Shown here: positions 1 through 7,522 of the stretch, one piece after another | Position numbering within the stretch: the first letter of the stretch is position 1 | Layout: each line of letters begins with the position of its first letter | Assembly: GCA_041183125.1 (NCBI GenBank) | Contig: JBEGMH010000293.1 | Location: 1 to 8,997 of the forward strand | DNA length: 8,997 nucleotides | Source of the DNA: JADJPL01 sp041183125 | GTDB lineage: Bacteria; Bacteroidota; Bacteroidia; Chitinophagales; Saprospiraceae | Reading direction: 5' to 3' | Notes under the pieces: model-generated | Told to the model about the DNA's origin: nothing | Seen by the model: the letters and a program-made list of their open reading frames with translations, nothing else | The model's database searches: none | Made by a program: the position numbers and the translations under genes

Positions 1-54
1 CCAGCGTTAGGTACGATATTAGGTACTATTTTCCTACGCTGCACAATCGACCCC
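1..54. repeat. Left arm of 54-bp perfect inverted repeat
   Basis: The reverse complement of this arm is identical, base for base, to 183-236. After one mismatch (55 against 182) six more pairs match (56-61 with 176-181), giving arms of 61 bp with 60 matches. The arm contains TTAGGTAC twice, at 7-14 and 19-26, spaced 12 bp. The arm begins at the first base of the window, so it may extend further left. Such an exact long palindrome is not expected by chance. It could be the end of a mobile element, a recombinase-binding region or a folded RNA; no recombinase gene is visible in the window to decide. Confidence 0.95.
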
Positions 55-59
55 AAACC

Positions 60-79
60 AAGGCGACAATCGCTTTTTT
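60..79 (+). terminator. Weak hairpin plus T-tract inside the inverted repeat spacer
   Basis: GCGA (63-66) and TCGC (70-73) pair around the loop CAA and are followed directly by six T residues (74-79). Weak A-T and G-T pairs (60-62 with 74-76) could lengthen the stem to seven pairs. On the plus strand this has the form of a small intrinsic terminator for a gene lying left of the window. The strong part of the stem is only four pairs, so it may have no function. Confidence 0.25.
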
Positions 80-88
80 ACAGTAAAT

Positions 89-122
89 TTACATCCGTTC
101 TCCGCTTAGAGGGGGGATGTAA
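89..122. repeat. Small inverted repeat in the spacer
   Basis: TTACATCC (89-96) is the perfect reverse complement of GGATGTAA (115-122), with an 18-base loop. It is centred near 105, whereas the large repeat is centred near 118, so the two are nested but not concentric. A transcript across 1-236 could fold with both. No function can be assigned. Confidence 0.5.
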
Positions 123-182
123 GCCTTTGAAAAGTCGAAGGCGACACTTGAAAGTCTGGGTTCAAAAAGGCAGGGTTGGTTC

Positions 183-236
183 GGGGTCGATTGTGCAGCG
201 TAGGAAAATAGTACCTAATATCGTACCTAACGCTGG
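183..236. repeat. Right arm of 54-bp perfect inverted repeat
   Basis: This arm is the exact reverse complement of 1-54. It contains GTACCTAA at 211-218 and 223-230, the inverted counterparts of the two TTAGGTAC copies in the left arm. The locus therefore carries four copies of one octamer as two opposed tandem pairs. It ends 63 bp from the tRNA-Arg 3' end at 300. The 128-bp spacer between the arms holds a smaller stem at 89-96/115-122. The rest of 1-299 shows no credible gene. Confidence 0.95.
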
Positions 237-299
237 AATAGATAGCGACTTTGGCTGTTTAAGTTTTTGTTTTTCAATTACTTATTCTAAAAAAGGTTG

Positions 300-373
300 C
301 GATCCCGACAGGATTCGAACCTGTGACCTACTGATTAGAAGTCAGTTGCTCTATCCAGCTGAGCTACGGGACC
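300..373 (-). tRNA. tRNA-Arg (anticodon TCT)
   Basis: Read on the minus strand the gene folds as a full cloverleaf. The acceptor stem GGTCCCG (373-367) pairs with CGGGATC (307-301) using one G-U pair, and position 300 gives discriminator G. The D arm contains AGCTCAGCTGGATAGAGC. The anticodon stem ACTGA/TCAGT encloses loop CTTCTAA with anticodon TCT, which reads AGA. The T arm has GGTTCGAATCC. CCA is not encoded, as the following bases are CAA, so it must be added after transcription. A run of six T on the minus strand (294-289) just past the 3' end could stop transcription. The 3' end faces the inverted repeat; tRNA 3' ends are common integrase target sites. Confidence 0.96.
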
Positions 374-385
374 TTTTTGACAGCG

Positions 386-393
386 CAAAGGTA
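386..393 (-). promoter_or_regulatory. Probable -7 box of the tRNA-Arg promoter
   Basis: The minus strand reads TACCTTTG here, an exact match to the Bacteroidota vegetative -7 consensus TAnnTTTG. It lies 12 bases upstream of the mature tRNA 5' end, a suitable distance for a short leader. No TTG is seen at the expected -33 spacing, so the call rests on the -7 box and its position. The rest of 374-520, ahead of the peptidase gene, is AT-richer and holds no gene; I saw no exact TAnnTTTG on its plus strand. Confidence 0.55.
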
Positions 394-520
394 CGGTTTT
401 TTATGATTGCCTTGTAGTACCTGCGGCGGCATTTCCCAAAAAAACCTTTTTGTACCGGGTGTTCCGGCATATTCCAGTTTTTCCTATATTGCCTTTTTGC
501 TGTCAAAAAATTGGAAAAGC

Positions 521-3127
521 ATGAAAAAAACGCCTAAACGTTTCCCGCTGGCCGCCCTGTTGCTCTTGCCGGCTTTGTTCTTCTGTCTGCAGCTCCCGCT
601 TTTGGCCCAGGTGCCCAAGCCCGACGACATCTTCGGGTTCCGACCGGGGGCAGACTACAAAATGGCCGACTACGGCCAGATGCTTTCGTTTTACGAGAAA
701 TTGGACGCTGCGTCGGAGCGGGTCCAGATGATAGAGATCGGTAAGTCCACCCACGGAAGACCGATCAAGTTGCTGTTCATCTCTTCGGAGAAAAACCTCA
801 AGGGCCTGGCCCGCTACCGCGAGATCAGCACCGCTTTAGCCACCGCGCGCATTCCGGAAGCGGAAGCCCGCACCTTGGCCCGGGAGGGCAAAGCCATGGT
901 CTGGTTTGACGCGGGCATGCACGCCACGGAACGCGCCCCGGCGCAGATGACGCCCGAGTTGGCCTACCGCATCGCCACCGAGGAGACGCCCGAGATGCAA
1001 AAGGTGCGCGACCAGGTGATCACCCTCCTCGTGCCGGTCATCAACCCCGACGGGCTGGAACTCGTCGTGTCCTGGTACCGCAAATACCTCGGCACGCCGT
1101 ACGAGACGACCTCGCCATCGGTGCTCTACCAGGAGTACGTGGGCCACGACAACAACCGCGACTGGTTCATGAACAACATGCAGGAGACCAAAGTCATCTC
1201 CCAGGCGCTGTACCGGGAGTGGTTCCCGCAGATCGTCCACAACCACCACCAGACCTCGCCGGCCTGGGCGCGGATCTTCATCCCGCCTTTCCGCAGCCCG
1301 GTAAACCCCAATATCCACCCGGGGGTGACGGCCAGCGTGAACCTGGTGGGCTCGGCTATGGCCAACCGCTTCGCGGTGCTGGGCATGCCGGGGGCCATCT
1401 CAACCACCAACTTCAGCATGTGGTGGAACGGGGGCATGCGCACCGTGCCGTACTTCCACAATATGGTCGGCATCCTCACCGAAACGGCGCACGCGACCCC
1501 GACCCCGCGCTACTACGACCCTGCCAAAAAGCCCGCCACGGTAGCCGGTCTGCGCACCGATGGCACCGAGATCTTCTACCCCATGCCCTGGGAAGGCGGG
1601 GAATCGCATTTCCGCGATGCGGTGGACTATACGCTGGAGGCTTCGATCGCCGTGCTCAACCTCGCCGCCGACCGCAAGGACGCCTTCCTCTACGATATGT
1701 ACAAAATGGGGCGCGACGCCATCCAAAACACCAAACAAGCTTTCGCATACGTCCTTCCCAAAGCCCAATGGGACGCGGGCGAGGCGCGCAACCTGGTCGA
1801 AATCCTGCAGCGCGGGGGCCTCGAAGCCCACGAAGCTACGGCTGCCTTCCAGGCCAATGGGCAGACGTACGAGGCGGGCTCCGTGATCTTCTACGGCGCA
1901 CAGGCCTTCCGGCCCTACCTGATTGACCTCATGGAAAAACAGGAACACCCCAACCAGGTAGCCTACCCGGGCGGGCCTCCGGTACCGCCCTACGACTTAG
2001 CGGGTTGGACGCTGCCGCAGCAGATGGGCGTCAAGGTGCAGCGCATAGACAGCGCCTTCAGCGCCCAAACGCGCTTGATCCCGGACTACATCCCCATCCG
2101 TACCGGCATGATAGCGCGCAAGGGGACGGCAGGCTTCGTTTTTTCCAATAAAGAAAACAACGCCTATAAAGCCGTCAACCAACTGTTGAAAGCGGGCTAT
2201 CCTGTCCATATCCTGCGCGATACGAACGCGGCTTACCCGGCGGGGAGCTTCTGGGTGCCCGCGAAAAGCGGATTGGAAGGGGCTGTGGAAAAAATAGCCC
2301 AGCAGAGCGGCCTGACGTTCAGCGGGCTGGACAAAGCGCCGGGGCAGCAGCTCCAGCCGATCAATTCCGTGAAAGTGGGCTTGTACAAATCCTGGACGGC
2401 CAGCATGGACGAGGGCTGGACCCGCTGGGTGCTCGAGCAGTTTGCCTTCGACTTCGATACCCTGCACGATGCACAGATCCGCACGGGCGATCTGTCGCGC
2501 TACGACGCGATCATCCTGCCCTCTATGTCGCCCAACAGCATCCTCCACGGCCACGCCAAAGGCACCATGCCCGAGGAGTTCTGCGGGGGCATCGAGCTGG
2601 ACGGCATGCAAAAGCTCGCCGATTTCGTGCGCAACGGCGGCACGCTGATCACATTCGACGAATCCAGCGACCTGGCGATCGAGTGGTTGGGGCTGCCCGT
2701 GCGCAACGTCACCAACGGGTTGTCGAGCCAGCAGTTCTTCATCCCCGGCTCGCTGCTGCGCGCCAATGTGCAGGCCAAACACCCCCTGGCCCTGGGCATG
2801 CAGCCGGAAATCGCGGCGTACTACGACAACAGCCGCGCTTTCGAGGTCTTCAAACGCAATTACAGCGGGGAAGGCGGGGAAGAAAAAATCGCCCGCTCCC
2901 CGGAAGCGAATGCAGAAGTCGTAGTCACCTTTGCCGACAAAGACCTGCTCATGAGCGGCTGGGCCAACGGGGCCGACCGCTATCTGCGCGGGAAAGCCGC
3001 CCTCGTCCGGGTCCCCCAGGGGAAGGGCGATGTGGTGCTGTTCAGCTTCCCACCGCAGTTCCGCGGGCAGCCGAGAGGAAGCTATAAGCTGATTTTCAAC
3101 GCTATATACCAGGCAGCAGCCCGTTAG
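521..3127 (+). CDS. Secreted M14-family zinc carboxypeptidase with C-terminal amidotransferase-like domain
   Basis: An 868-residue exported peptidase. The start at 521 is preferred because it gives a classic signal peptide: KK and KR near the N-terminus, a hydrophobic core at about 9-28, and LLAQ before the mature chain. The frame stays open upstream to 407, but that extension disrupts the signal. The M14 catalytic domain spans about 40-390. HATE (134-137) is the HxxE zinc motif, NNRDW (211-215) resembles the substrate-binding Asn-Arg, the HNHHQ cluster (240-244) should give the third zinc ligand, and E321 in LTETA is a candidate catalytic Glu. Residues about 615-730 (VGLYKSW to IEWLGLPV) resemble a class I glutamine amidotransferase-like fold with no obvious nucleophilic Cys in the elbow. 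It probably cleaves peptides in the periplasm or outside the cell. Specificity is unknown. It stands alone and converges on the minus-strand operon. Confidence 0.9.
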   Translation: MKKTPKRFPLAALLLLPALFFCLQLPLLAQVPKPDDIFGFRPGADYKMADYGQMLSFYEKLDAASERVQMIEIGKSTHGRPIKLLFISSEKNLKGLARYREISTALATARIPEAEARTLAREGKAMVWFDAGMHATERAPAQMTPELAYRIATEETPEMQKVRDQVITLLVPVINPDGLELVVSWYRKYLGTPYETTSPSVLYQEYVGHDNNRDWFMNNMQETKVISQALYREWFPQIVHNHHQTSPAWARIFIPPFRSPVNPNIHPGVTASVNLVGSAMANRFAVLGMPGAISTTNFSMWWNGGMRTVPYFHNMVGILTETAHATPTPRYYDPAKKPATVAGLRTDGTEIFYPMPWEGGESHFRDAVDYTLEASIAVLNLAADRKDAFLYDMYKMGRDAIQNTKQAFAYVLPKAQWDAGEARNLVEILQRGGLEAHEATAAFQANGQTYEAGSVIFYGAQAFRPYLIDLMEKQEHPNQVAYPGGPPVPPYDLAGWTLPQQMGVKVQRIDSAFSAQTRLIPDYIPIRTGMIARKGTAGFVFSNKENNAYKAVNQLLKAGYPVHILRDTNAAYPAGSFWVPAKSGLEGAVEKIAQQSGLTFSGLDKAPGQQLQPINSVKVGLYKSWTASMDEGWTRWVLEQFAFDFDTLHDAQIRTGDLSRYDAIILPSMSPNSILHGHAKGTMPEEFCGGIELDGMQKLADFVRNGGTLITFDESSDLAIEWLGLPVRNVTNGLSSQQFFIPGSLLRANVQAKHPLALGMQPEIAAYYDNSRAFEVFKRNYSGEGGEEKIARSPEANAEVVVTFADKDLLMSGWANGADRYLRGKAALVRVPQGKGDVVLFSFPPQFRGQPRGSYKLIFNAIYQAAAR

Positions 3128-3150
3128 GGAGCCTATAAACCCGGGGTATG

Positions 3151-3200
3151 GCGGGGGGAGTATGGAAGGGCGAATAAGCGCCCAGCCTTACTCCCCCCGC
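3151..3200. terminator. GC-rich hairpin between convergent units (possible bidirectional terminator)
   Basis: GCGGGGGGAGTA (3151-3162) is perfectly complementary to TACTCCCCCCGC (3189-3200). Inside it, GGGCG (3168-3172) pairs with CGCCC (3179-3183) around a six-base loop, with a GG/CC pair between the stems. It lies just past the M14 stop and overlaps the last codons and stop of the GyrI-like gene. Neither strand has a clear T-tract after it, so classic intrinsic termination is doubtful. It could still block convergent transcripts or protect mRNA 3' ends. Confidence 0.55.
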
Positions 3201-3691
3201 TTCCGTATGGGGATCCAGATACTTTCTTCCGAATCGGGGGCGCCAGGCTGGTACCCTTCGCCCAGGCGTTCGAAGTGGGGCCTTTCGTCGAGGTCAAAAC
3301 CGGAAGCAGGGAGCCACTCGGTAAAGATGTACTGGAATTTCGCGTTCGTATCTTCCGTCCCACGGTGGGGAAAAACCGCATAGAGGCCGGCGGGGAGCTG
3401 AAAAACCGCCATGCCCTGGGGGATATTTTCGGTGCTGGACACTTCCACGGCGGCCCATTTTTCAAAAGTTCGCTGGGGGTTGAAATCGGCGAAATAGCCT
3501 TTCGGGTAAACTTGTAGGGAAAACAGGTCCTCGTGGCAGCGGTGTGCGATGGTATGGCGCAGGGGCATGAACGCCCGCCACAGCGCTTGGGTATGGTCCT
3601 CGGCCAGGCTCATGGTACGGTGTAGGCCCAGCAGCGTTTTTTCGGGGACAAGGGCGATATCCGGGGTCATATCCGGCTTTTTTTCAGGCAT
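3188..3691 (-). CDS. GyrI-like small-molecule-binding domain protein
   Basis: A 167-residue protein that looks like a stand-alone GyrI-like/AraC effector-binding domain, with no DNA-binding or membrane segment. Support comes from the C-terminal half: the run around AGLYAVFPHRG (101-111), then F-EWLPASGF (123-132), R137-P138-x-F-E (to 141), and ESIWIPI (156-162), which follow the usual order of this fold. The acidic E156 before WIPI fits the position of the ligand-pocket Glu in the family. Its ATG directly abuts the TAA of the transporter gene (TAAATG), so translation is probably coupled. Family members bind small hydrophobic or cationic ligands or inhibit gyrase; the ligand here is unknown. 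The gene ends inside a strong hairpin. Confidence 0.75.
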   Translation of the reverse strand: MPEKKPDMTPDIALVPEKTLLGLHRTMSLAEDHTQALWRAFMPLRHTIAHRCHEDLFSLQVYPKGYFADFNPQRTFEKWAAVEVSSTENIPQGMAVFQLPAGLYAVFPHRGTEDTNAKFQYIFTEWLPASGFDLDERPHFERLGEGYQPGAPDSEESIWIPIRKRGE

Positions 3692-5122
3692 TTATATTGG
3701 TTTTTCATCGCTGGGTTCGTCCACGAAGAACCAGCAGAGGGCAGAAAACGCGAGCGCTGCCGCACAGAGGATGAAGATCAGGTTTTTGTCGGCGGCGGCC
3801 TGGATGGCTTGTCCGACGCCGAGGCTGGAGACGAGCTGGGGCAGCACGACGGAGAGGTTGAACAGGCCCATGTACAGGCCCATGCGGGACTTTTCCACTT
3901 TCTGCGACATGATGGCAAAGGGCAGGCTCACGGTAGCGGCCCAGCCGACGCCGAGCACGCCCATCAGCACATAGACGGCCAGGGGGCTTTTGCCGAAAAA
4001 CCAGATGCCGGCATAGCCCAGCGCCATGACGGCGATACTGGCCAGGTGGGTGTTCACCCGTCCGATGCGGCGGGTGAGCGGCTCTAACACGGTGGCGGGC
4101 AAGATGGCCCCGACGGCGTTCAGGATGAGAAAAGACAGCGAGACGACGCGTCCGGCTGCCACGTTGTCGAGGCCGGGCATTTTGTCTTGTACGTAGGCGA
4201 ACATATAGATGAACATGGTCTGTATCCCCAACCAGGTAAACGCGTGGGCGGCGAGTACTTTTTGGAAGCCCGTGGCGGAAAAAGAGTGGCCTCCGCGTTC
4301 TTTCTGGCGCAACACCTGGGCGAAGAGCAGCAGGGTCAGGGCGGCGCAGGCCATTTCCACGAGGTGGCCGGGCACGCTGATTTGCGTGAGCCGTGCAAAC
4401 ATCCCATAGAAGGCATAGAGCAGGAAGCCCCAGAGCGGGCGGATGGTGAGCAGGGATTTGAGCAGTCCGCCGTGTTGCCCGGCGGCGGTTTCGGCGGTGT
4501 CCCCTTCTTCCGGGCGGGGTTCTTCGATGAAGAAAGGCGGGATGATGGAGAGCAGCAGTACCAGGAGGGCACCGGAATAAATCAGGACGTAGTTGTCCCA
4601 CAGGGCCCCCACGGCATACGCGCCGACGCCGAAGGTGCCCGAGATGGTCTGCATCCAGGTATATCCTTTGGTGCGTTGCGGCCCTTCGGGGGTGACGTCG
4701 GCGATGATGGAGCGGGTGGGGTTGAAGCTGATGTTGATCGAAAGGTCCAGCAGGAGGGCTACGGTGATGGCCACGCCGAGGATACCGCCCACGCCCAGGG
4801 CATTGGAGAGCACGTCAATATTGGGCAGGGCGAGGAGCATGAGGCTGGCGAGCACGCCCCCGATGAGGATGAACGGCCTGCGGCGTCCGTTCCAGAACCA
4901 CACCCGATCGCTGATGAGTCCGATGATGAGCTGGCCGAAGATACCGGAGATGGGGCCTGCGGCCCAGACGAAGCCGACTTCTTCGATGTTGAGCTGGTAT
5001 TTGGTGCTCAGGATCCAGCTCAGGGCGCTGATTTGCACGGACAGCGCGAACCCCATGGCGGTGGAGGGGAGGCTTAGGATGGCATAGAAGCGGTTGCTCA
5101 GGTTTTTTTGAATGTGCAGCAT
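3692..5122 (-). CDS. MFS sugar transporter, SLC45/plant sucrose transporter-like
   Basis: A 476-residue inner-membrane protein with about twelve hydrophobic segments in two halves, split by a charged loop near 200-220 (EEPRPEEGD). After the second segment comes SDRVWFWNGRRRPFI (71-85). The RRRPFI form of the MFS loop 2-3 motif is typical of SLC45 and plant SUT proteins. In the second half, GLYMGLFNLSVVLPQ (415-429) matches their GxxNLxxVxPQ segment. These families carry sucrose, maltose or related disaccharides with protons. Import of maltose or glucose released by the upstream GH133 lipoprotein is a reasonable inference. The gene starts 10 bp after that gene's stop, behind AGAAAG, and abuts the GyrI-like gene. 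The exact sugar cannot be read from the sequence. Confidence 0.85.
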   Translation of the reverse strand: MLHIQKNLSNRFYAILSLPSTAMGFALSVQISALSWILSTKYQLNIEEVGFVWAAGPISGIFGQLIIGLISDRVWFWNGRRRPFILIGGVLASLMLLALPNIDVLSNALGVGGILGVAITVALLLDLSINISFNPTRSIIADVTPEGPQRTKGYTWMQTISGTFGVGAYAVGALWDNYVLIYSGALLVLLLSIIPPFFIEEPRPEEGDTAETAAGQHGGLLKSLLTIRPLWGFLLYAFYGMFARLTQISVPGHLVEMACAALTLLLFAQVLRQKERGGHSFSATGFQKVLAAHAFTWLGIQTMFIYMFAYVQDKMPGLDNVAAGRVVSLSFLILNAVGAILPATVLEPLTRRIGRVNTHLASIAVMALGYAGIWFFGKSPLAVYVLMGVLGVGWAATVSLPFAIMSQKVEKSRMGLYMGLFNLSVVLPQLVSSLGVGQAIQAAADKNLIFILCAAALAFSALCWFFVDEPSDEKPI

Positions 5123-5132
5123 AGCTTTCTGG

Positions 5133-7466
5133 TTAGTAGGTTAATGGTGGGTCGTGGAACACTTGCAGGGCCTTCAGTCCGGGCTGCAAGAAGGGTTTAC
5201 AATAGCGTATTCCCTGGAAGAACTCGTTCTGGTCGGCTATTTTGGTACGTTCGGCGACGGCGGCTTCGATTTCGAAAGATTCGACCACTTTCCCGTCTTG
5301 CAGGAGGCGGATCTCGAGGAAGTCGGCCTGGTCGGTGATCTGGAGGGTAGCGCCGTCGGGGACTTTCTTTTTGAAGGCGGGGAAGGCGGGAAGTTCTACG
5401 ATGAGGGTGGGGGAAAAACCGCTGGGCGTATAGGAATATTGGGCGGCACCGGTAGCGGAGTAATCGAATTGCAGGCGGCCTTTTCCGATGCGGCTGCTGC
5501 ATTGCAGCCGGGGGATTGCCCTGGGGATTGCGGGTTTGAGGGCGATGTGTCCGGCAAAGAGGTTGGGCTGTATGCCCAGGAAGTATTGGTGCCATACGCG
5601 GAGCTGTTCGGCATTGGACCAGGCTTGCAGGAAGGCCCCGGAGATTTTCCCTCTCGTTTTCCCTTCCTGGGGCAGTGCGTCGGCATTTTCGCTGAGGCAG
5701 CCGACGGCGCCTTCCCGCAGGGCTTGGCGGTTCATGCGCTGGAACAAGGAGAAGGCGGTTTCGGTTTGCCCGGCTTCGATCATGCGCTGCATGGCGATGC
5801 CATTGAGCCAGGGCCAGACGGTGCCGTTGTGGTAGGCGGCGTCTTTGTGGTAGTAGTTCCAGTGTTCGTGATAGGGGTGGAAGGCGCTGTCTTGCTGGCT
5901 CAGGGAAGCGATGCCCCAGGGGTAGGCGAGTTCTTGCCAGACGCGTTTGACGATGCGCCGTTTGAGGGCTTCGTCCTGCAGCAGGGGGAGGGCGAAGAGC
6001 TGGTTAGGGCGCATCTGCTGGTCCTGGGAGCCATCGGCGTTGAGGTGATCGGCCAGGAGGCCTTCTTTTTTCAGCAAAAAATCCCGTTCGAACTGTTTGC
6101 TGACCTTATCGGCCAGGGCGGCCCATTTTTTTTGGTTTGCGGTATCGCCGACAAAGGCTGCGATACGGCTGGCCGTGCGGAGCTGGGCTACCCAGAGGGC
6201 TTGGATATCGTTGGCGCGGTTCCCACGCGGCGAGTAAGGCGTTTTGCCTTTGATCTTGGCGTCCATCCAGGTGTCGGCGTCGTCGTGGAGGAGGTAGCCT
6301 TGGGGGCTGGCCCAGTACTGGAGGGCCCCTTCGACGCTGCGTTTGACGGCGGGATAAAGTTCGGGGAGGATGGCGGTATCGCCGGTATAGCGCACGTATT
6401 CCGCGATTTGTGCGACGAAGCGCGGGGTGCCGTCGGCGGTGTTGTAGATGAGGCCATCTGGTCGGGCGCGGTTGGGGATACGGCCGTAGTATCTAGACTT
6501 GGGGTTCGTGTCCTGGAGTTGGGCGAAGGAGAGGAGGATTTTTTTCGCCCGGTCGAACTGTCCGTTGACCAGGCAGGCACCGGGCAGGGATACGAACATA
6601 TCCCGTCCCCAGTAATCGTTGAACCAGGGCAGGCCGGCGTAGATCCCCGGGCCTTGCTGTTGGGTGACCAGCTGGTCCAGGGTGAGGGTGAGCCAAGCCA
6701 GGGCGTGGTCGAGGCTGTCTTGCCCGCTGTTGGGCATGGCTTCCTTGGCTAATGGTTCCATGCGGTCCCAGCGTTGGTCGAGCAGCTCCGTGGCGCGGGA
6801 GCGGATTTTGTCCAGGGTAGCCAGTATCTCGGCTTTATCTTTTCCGTGGATGAGCAGGAAGCCGCCGCAATCGGCGGGGGCGCTGAGCACGCCGTCTGTG
6901 AAGTCGAATTTGCTCTTGTTCCAGGTGGTGATCAGGATGCGGGTGCGGGTTGCTTCCAGCGGCATATACCAGGCCCCCTGGGTGCTTTGGTAGCTGAAGC
7001 GGCAGAGGTCCCCGGCGACGGCTATGCCGATCCGTGGCGTTTTCAGGTTGCTCATTGGGATGCCGATGGCGGGCAGCTCGTCGAAGAGCAGGAGCTGTTC
7101 GGTGCCCTGGGGGTAGCTGCGTTGCAGCAAGTGGGGAAAAACGATGACTTTAGCTTGGCGGCGATCGAGTTTTTCGTCGTCGGCAAAGAGTTGATAGTCG
7201 CGCAGCACGCGCTTGGTGGCGATATTCCAGCCGGAGAAATAGAGGTCGTTGAAGCGCGTGTGCGTAGTCCCATAGAAGTAGCCCGCACGCTTGTCGGTAT
7301 AGGCAAACTCCCGGTTTTCCGACGCTTCCACCGCAATGCCCAACCGGTCGAGCAGCCCGTGCCGGATCGCGTCGGTAGGCGGTGGGGGCGTTGTTTTTTT
7401 ACACCCGGCACCCAGCAGGGCGAGCAGGAGGAAGAGCAGGGCGGGCCGATGGGTCCAAACGGGCAT
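5133..7466 (-). CDS. Lipoprotein GH133-type amylo-alpha-1,6-glucosidase (glycogen-debranching-like)
   Basis: A 777-residue enzyme related to the glucosidase half of glycogen debranching enzyme (GDE_C, GH133). It begins with a lipoprotein signal: hydrophobic residues 9-18, then GAGC with Cys22 as likely lipidation site, followed by KK and a proline linker. Its -3 residue is Gly, slightly off consensus. The (alpha/alpha)6 domain spans about 245-640: GLPWFNDYWGRDMFVSLPG (278-296), NTADGTPRF (342-350), DADTWMDAK (396-404), SPRGNRANDIQALW (412-425), RPNQLFALPL (486-495), YHNGTVWPW (545-553), SEN (592-594) and QAWSNAEQLR (614-623). A beta-rich tail (about 650-777) follows. It should hydrolyse alpha-1,6-glucosyl or related alpha-glucan ends in the periplasm or on the cell surface, unlike the usual cytoplasmic debranching enzymes. 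It is the first gene of the operon. Confidence 0.87.
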   Translation of the reverse strand: MPVWTHRPALLFLLLALLGAGCKKTTPPPPTDAIRHGLLDRLGIAVEASENREFAYTDKRAGYFYGTTHTRFNDLYFSGWNIATKRVLRDYQLFADDEKLDRRQAKVIVFPHLLQRSYPQGTEQLLLFDELPAIGIPMSNLKTPRIGIAVAGDLCRFSYQSTQGAWYMPLEATRTRILITTWNKSKFDFTDGVLSAPADCGGFLLIHGKDKAEILATLDKIRSRATELLDQRWDRMEPLAKEAMPNSGQDSLDHALAWLTLTLDQLVTQQQGPGIYAGLPWFNDYWGRDMFVSLPGACLVNGQFDRAKKILLSFAQLQDTNPKSRYYGRIPNRARPDGLIYNTADGTPRFVAQIAEYVRYTGDTAILPELYPAVKRSVEGALQYWASPQGYLLHDDADTWMDAKIKGKTPYSPRGNRANDIQALWVAQLRTASRIAAFVGDTANQKKWAALADKVSKQFERDFLLKKEGLLADHLNADGSQDQQMRPNQLFALPLLQDEALKRRIVKRVWQELAYPWGIASLSQQDSAFHPYHEHWNYYHKDAAYHNGTVWPWLNGIAMQRMIEAGQTETAFSLFQRMNRQALREGAVGCLSENADALPQEGKTRGKISGAFLQAWSNAEQLRVWHQYFLGIQPNLFAGHIALKPAIPRAIPRLQCSSRIGKGRLQFDYSATGAAQYSYTPSGFSPTLIVELPAFPAFKKKVPDGATLQITDQADFLEIRLLQDGKVVESFEIEAAVAERTKIADQNEFFQGIRYCKPFLQPGLKALQVFHDPPLTY

Positions 7467-7484
7467 GAGCGGGCAATTTTAAGA

Positions 7485-7492
7485 CAAAAGTA
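7485..7492 (-). promoter_or_regulatory. Probable -7 box of the GH133-MFS-GyrI operon promoter
   Basis: The minus strand reads TACTTTTG, an exact TAnnTTTG match, ending 18 bases before the GH133 ATG at 7466. This implies a very short leader of roughly a dozen bases, with no Shine-Dalgarno site in it. No TTG is seen at the usual -33 spacing, so an activator may be needed or the true promoter may lie elsewhere. Confidence 0.5.
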
Positions 7493-7522
7493 GGGTGTAA
7501 GGTAAAGAAAAAGTACGTCTAT

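Noticed and set aside
127..417. 96-residue plus-strand open frame
   Set aside because: Its second half translates the tRNA-Arg antisense (DRIRTCDLLIRSQLLYPAEL), a well-known false protein, and its first half translates the inverted repeat. The frame is open back to position 1 without a natural start.
447..500. Possible plus-strand promoter for the M14 gene (TTG near 453, TATATTG near 485)
   Set aside because: The TATATTG motif lacks one T of the TAnnTTTG consensus, and the spacing to TTG is too long.
407..520. 38-residue N-terminal extension of the M14 peptidase
   Set aside because: It puts a non-conserved stretch in front of a clear signal peptide that starts at 521, and it begins within the likely tRNA promoter region.
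4187..5077. 296-codon plus-strand open frame opposite the MFS gene
   Set aside because: It is a highly charged, low-complexity mirror of membrane-segment codons, with no homology that I recognise.
5154..6752. 532-codon plus-strand open frame opposite the GH133 gene
   Set aside because: It has a G-, E- and V-rich translation with no motifs, while the opposite strand encodes all the GH133 signatures.
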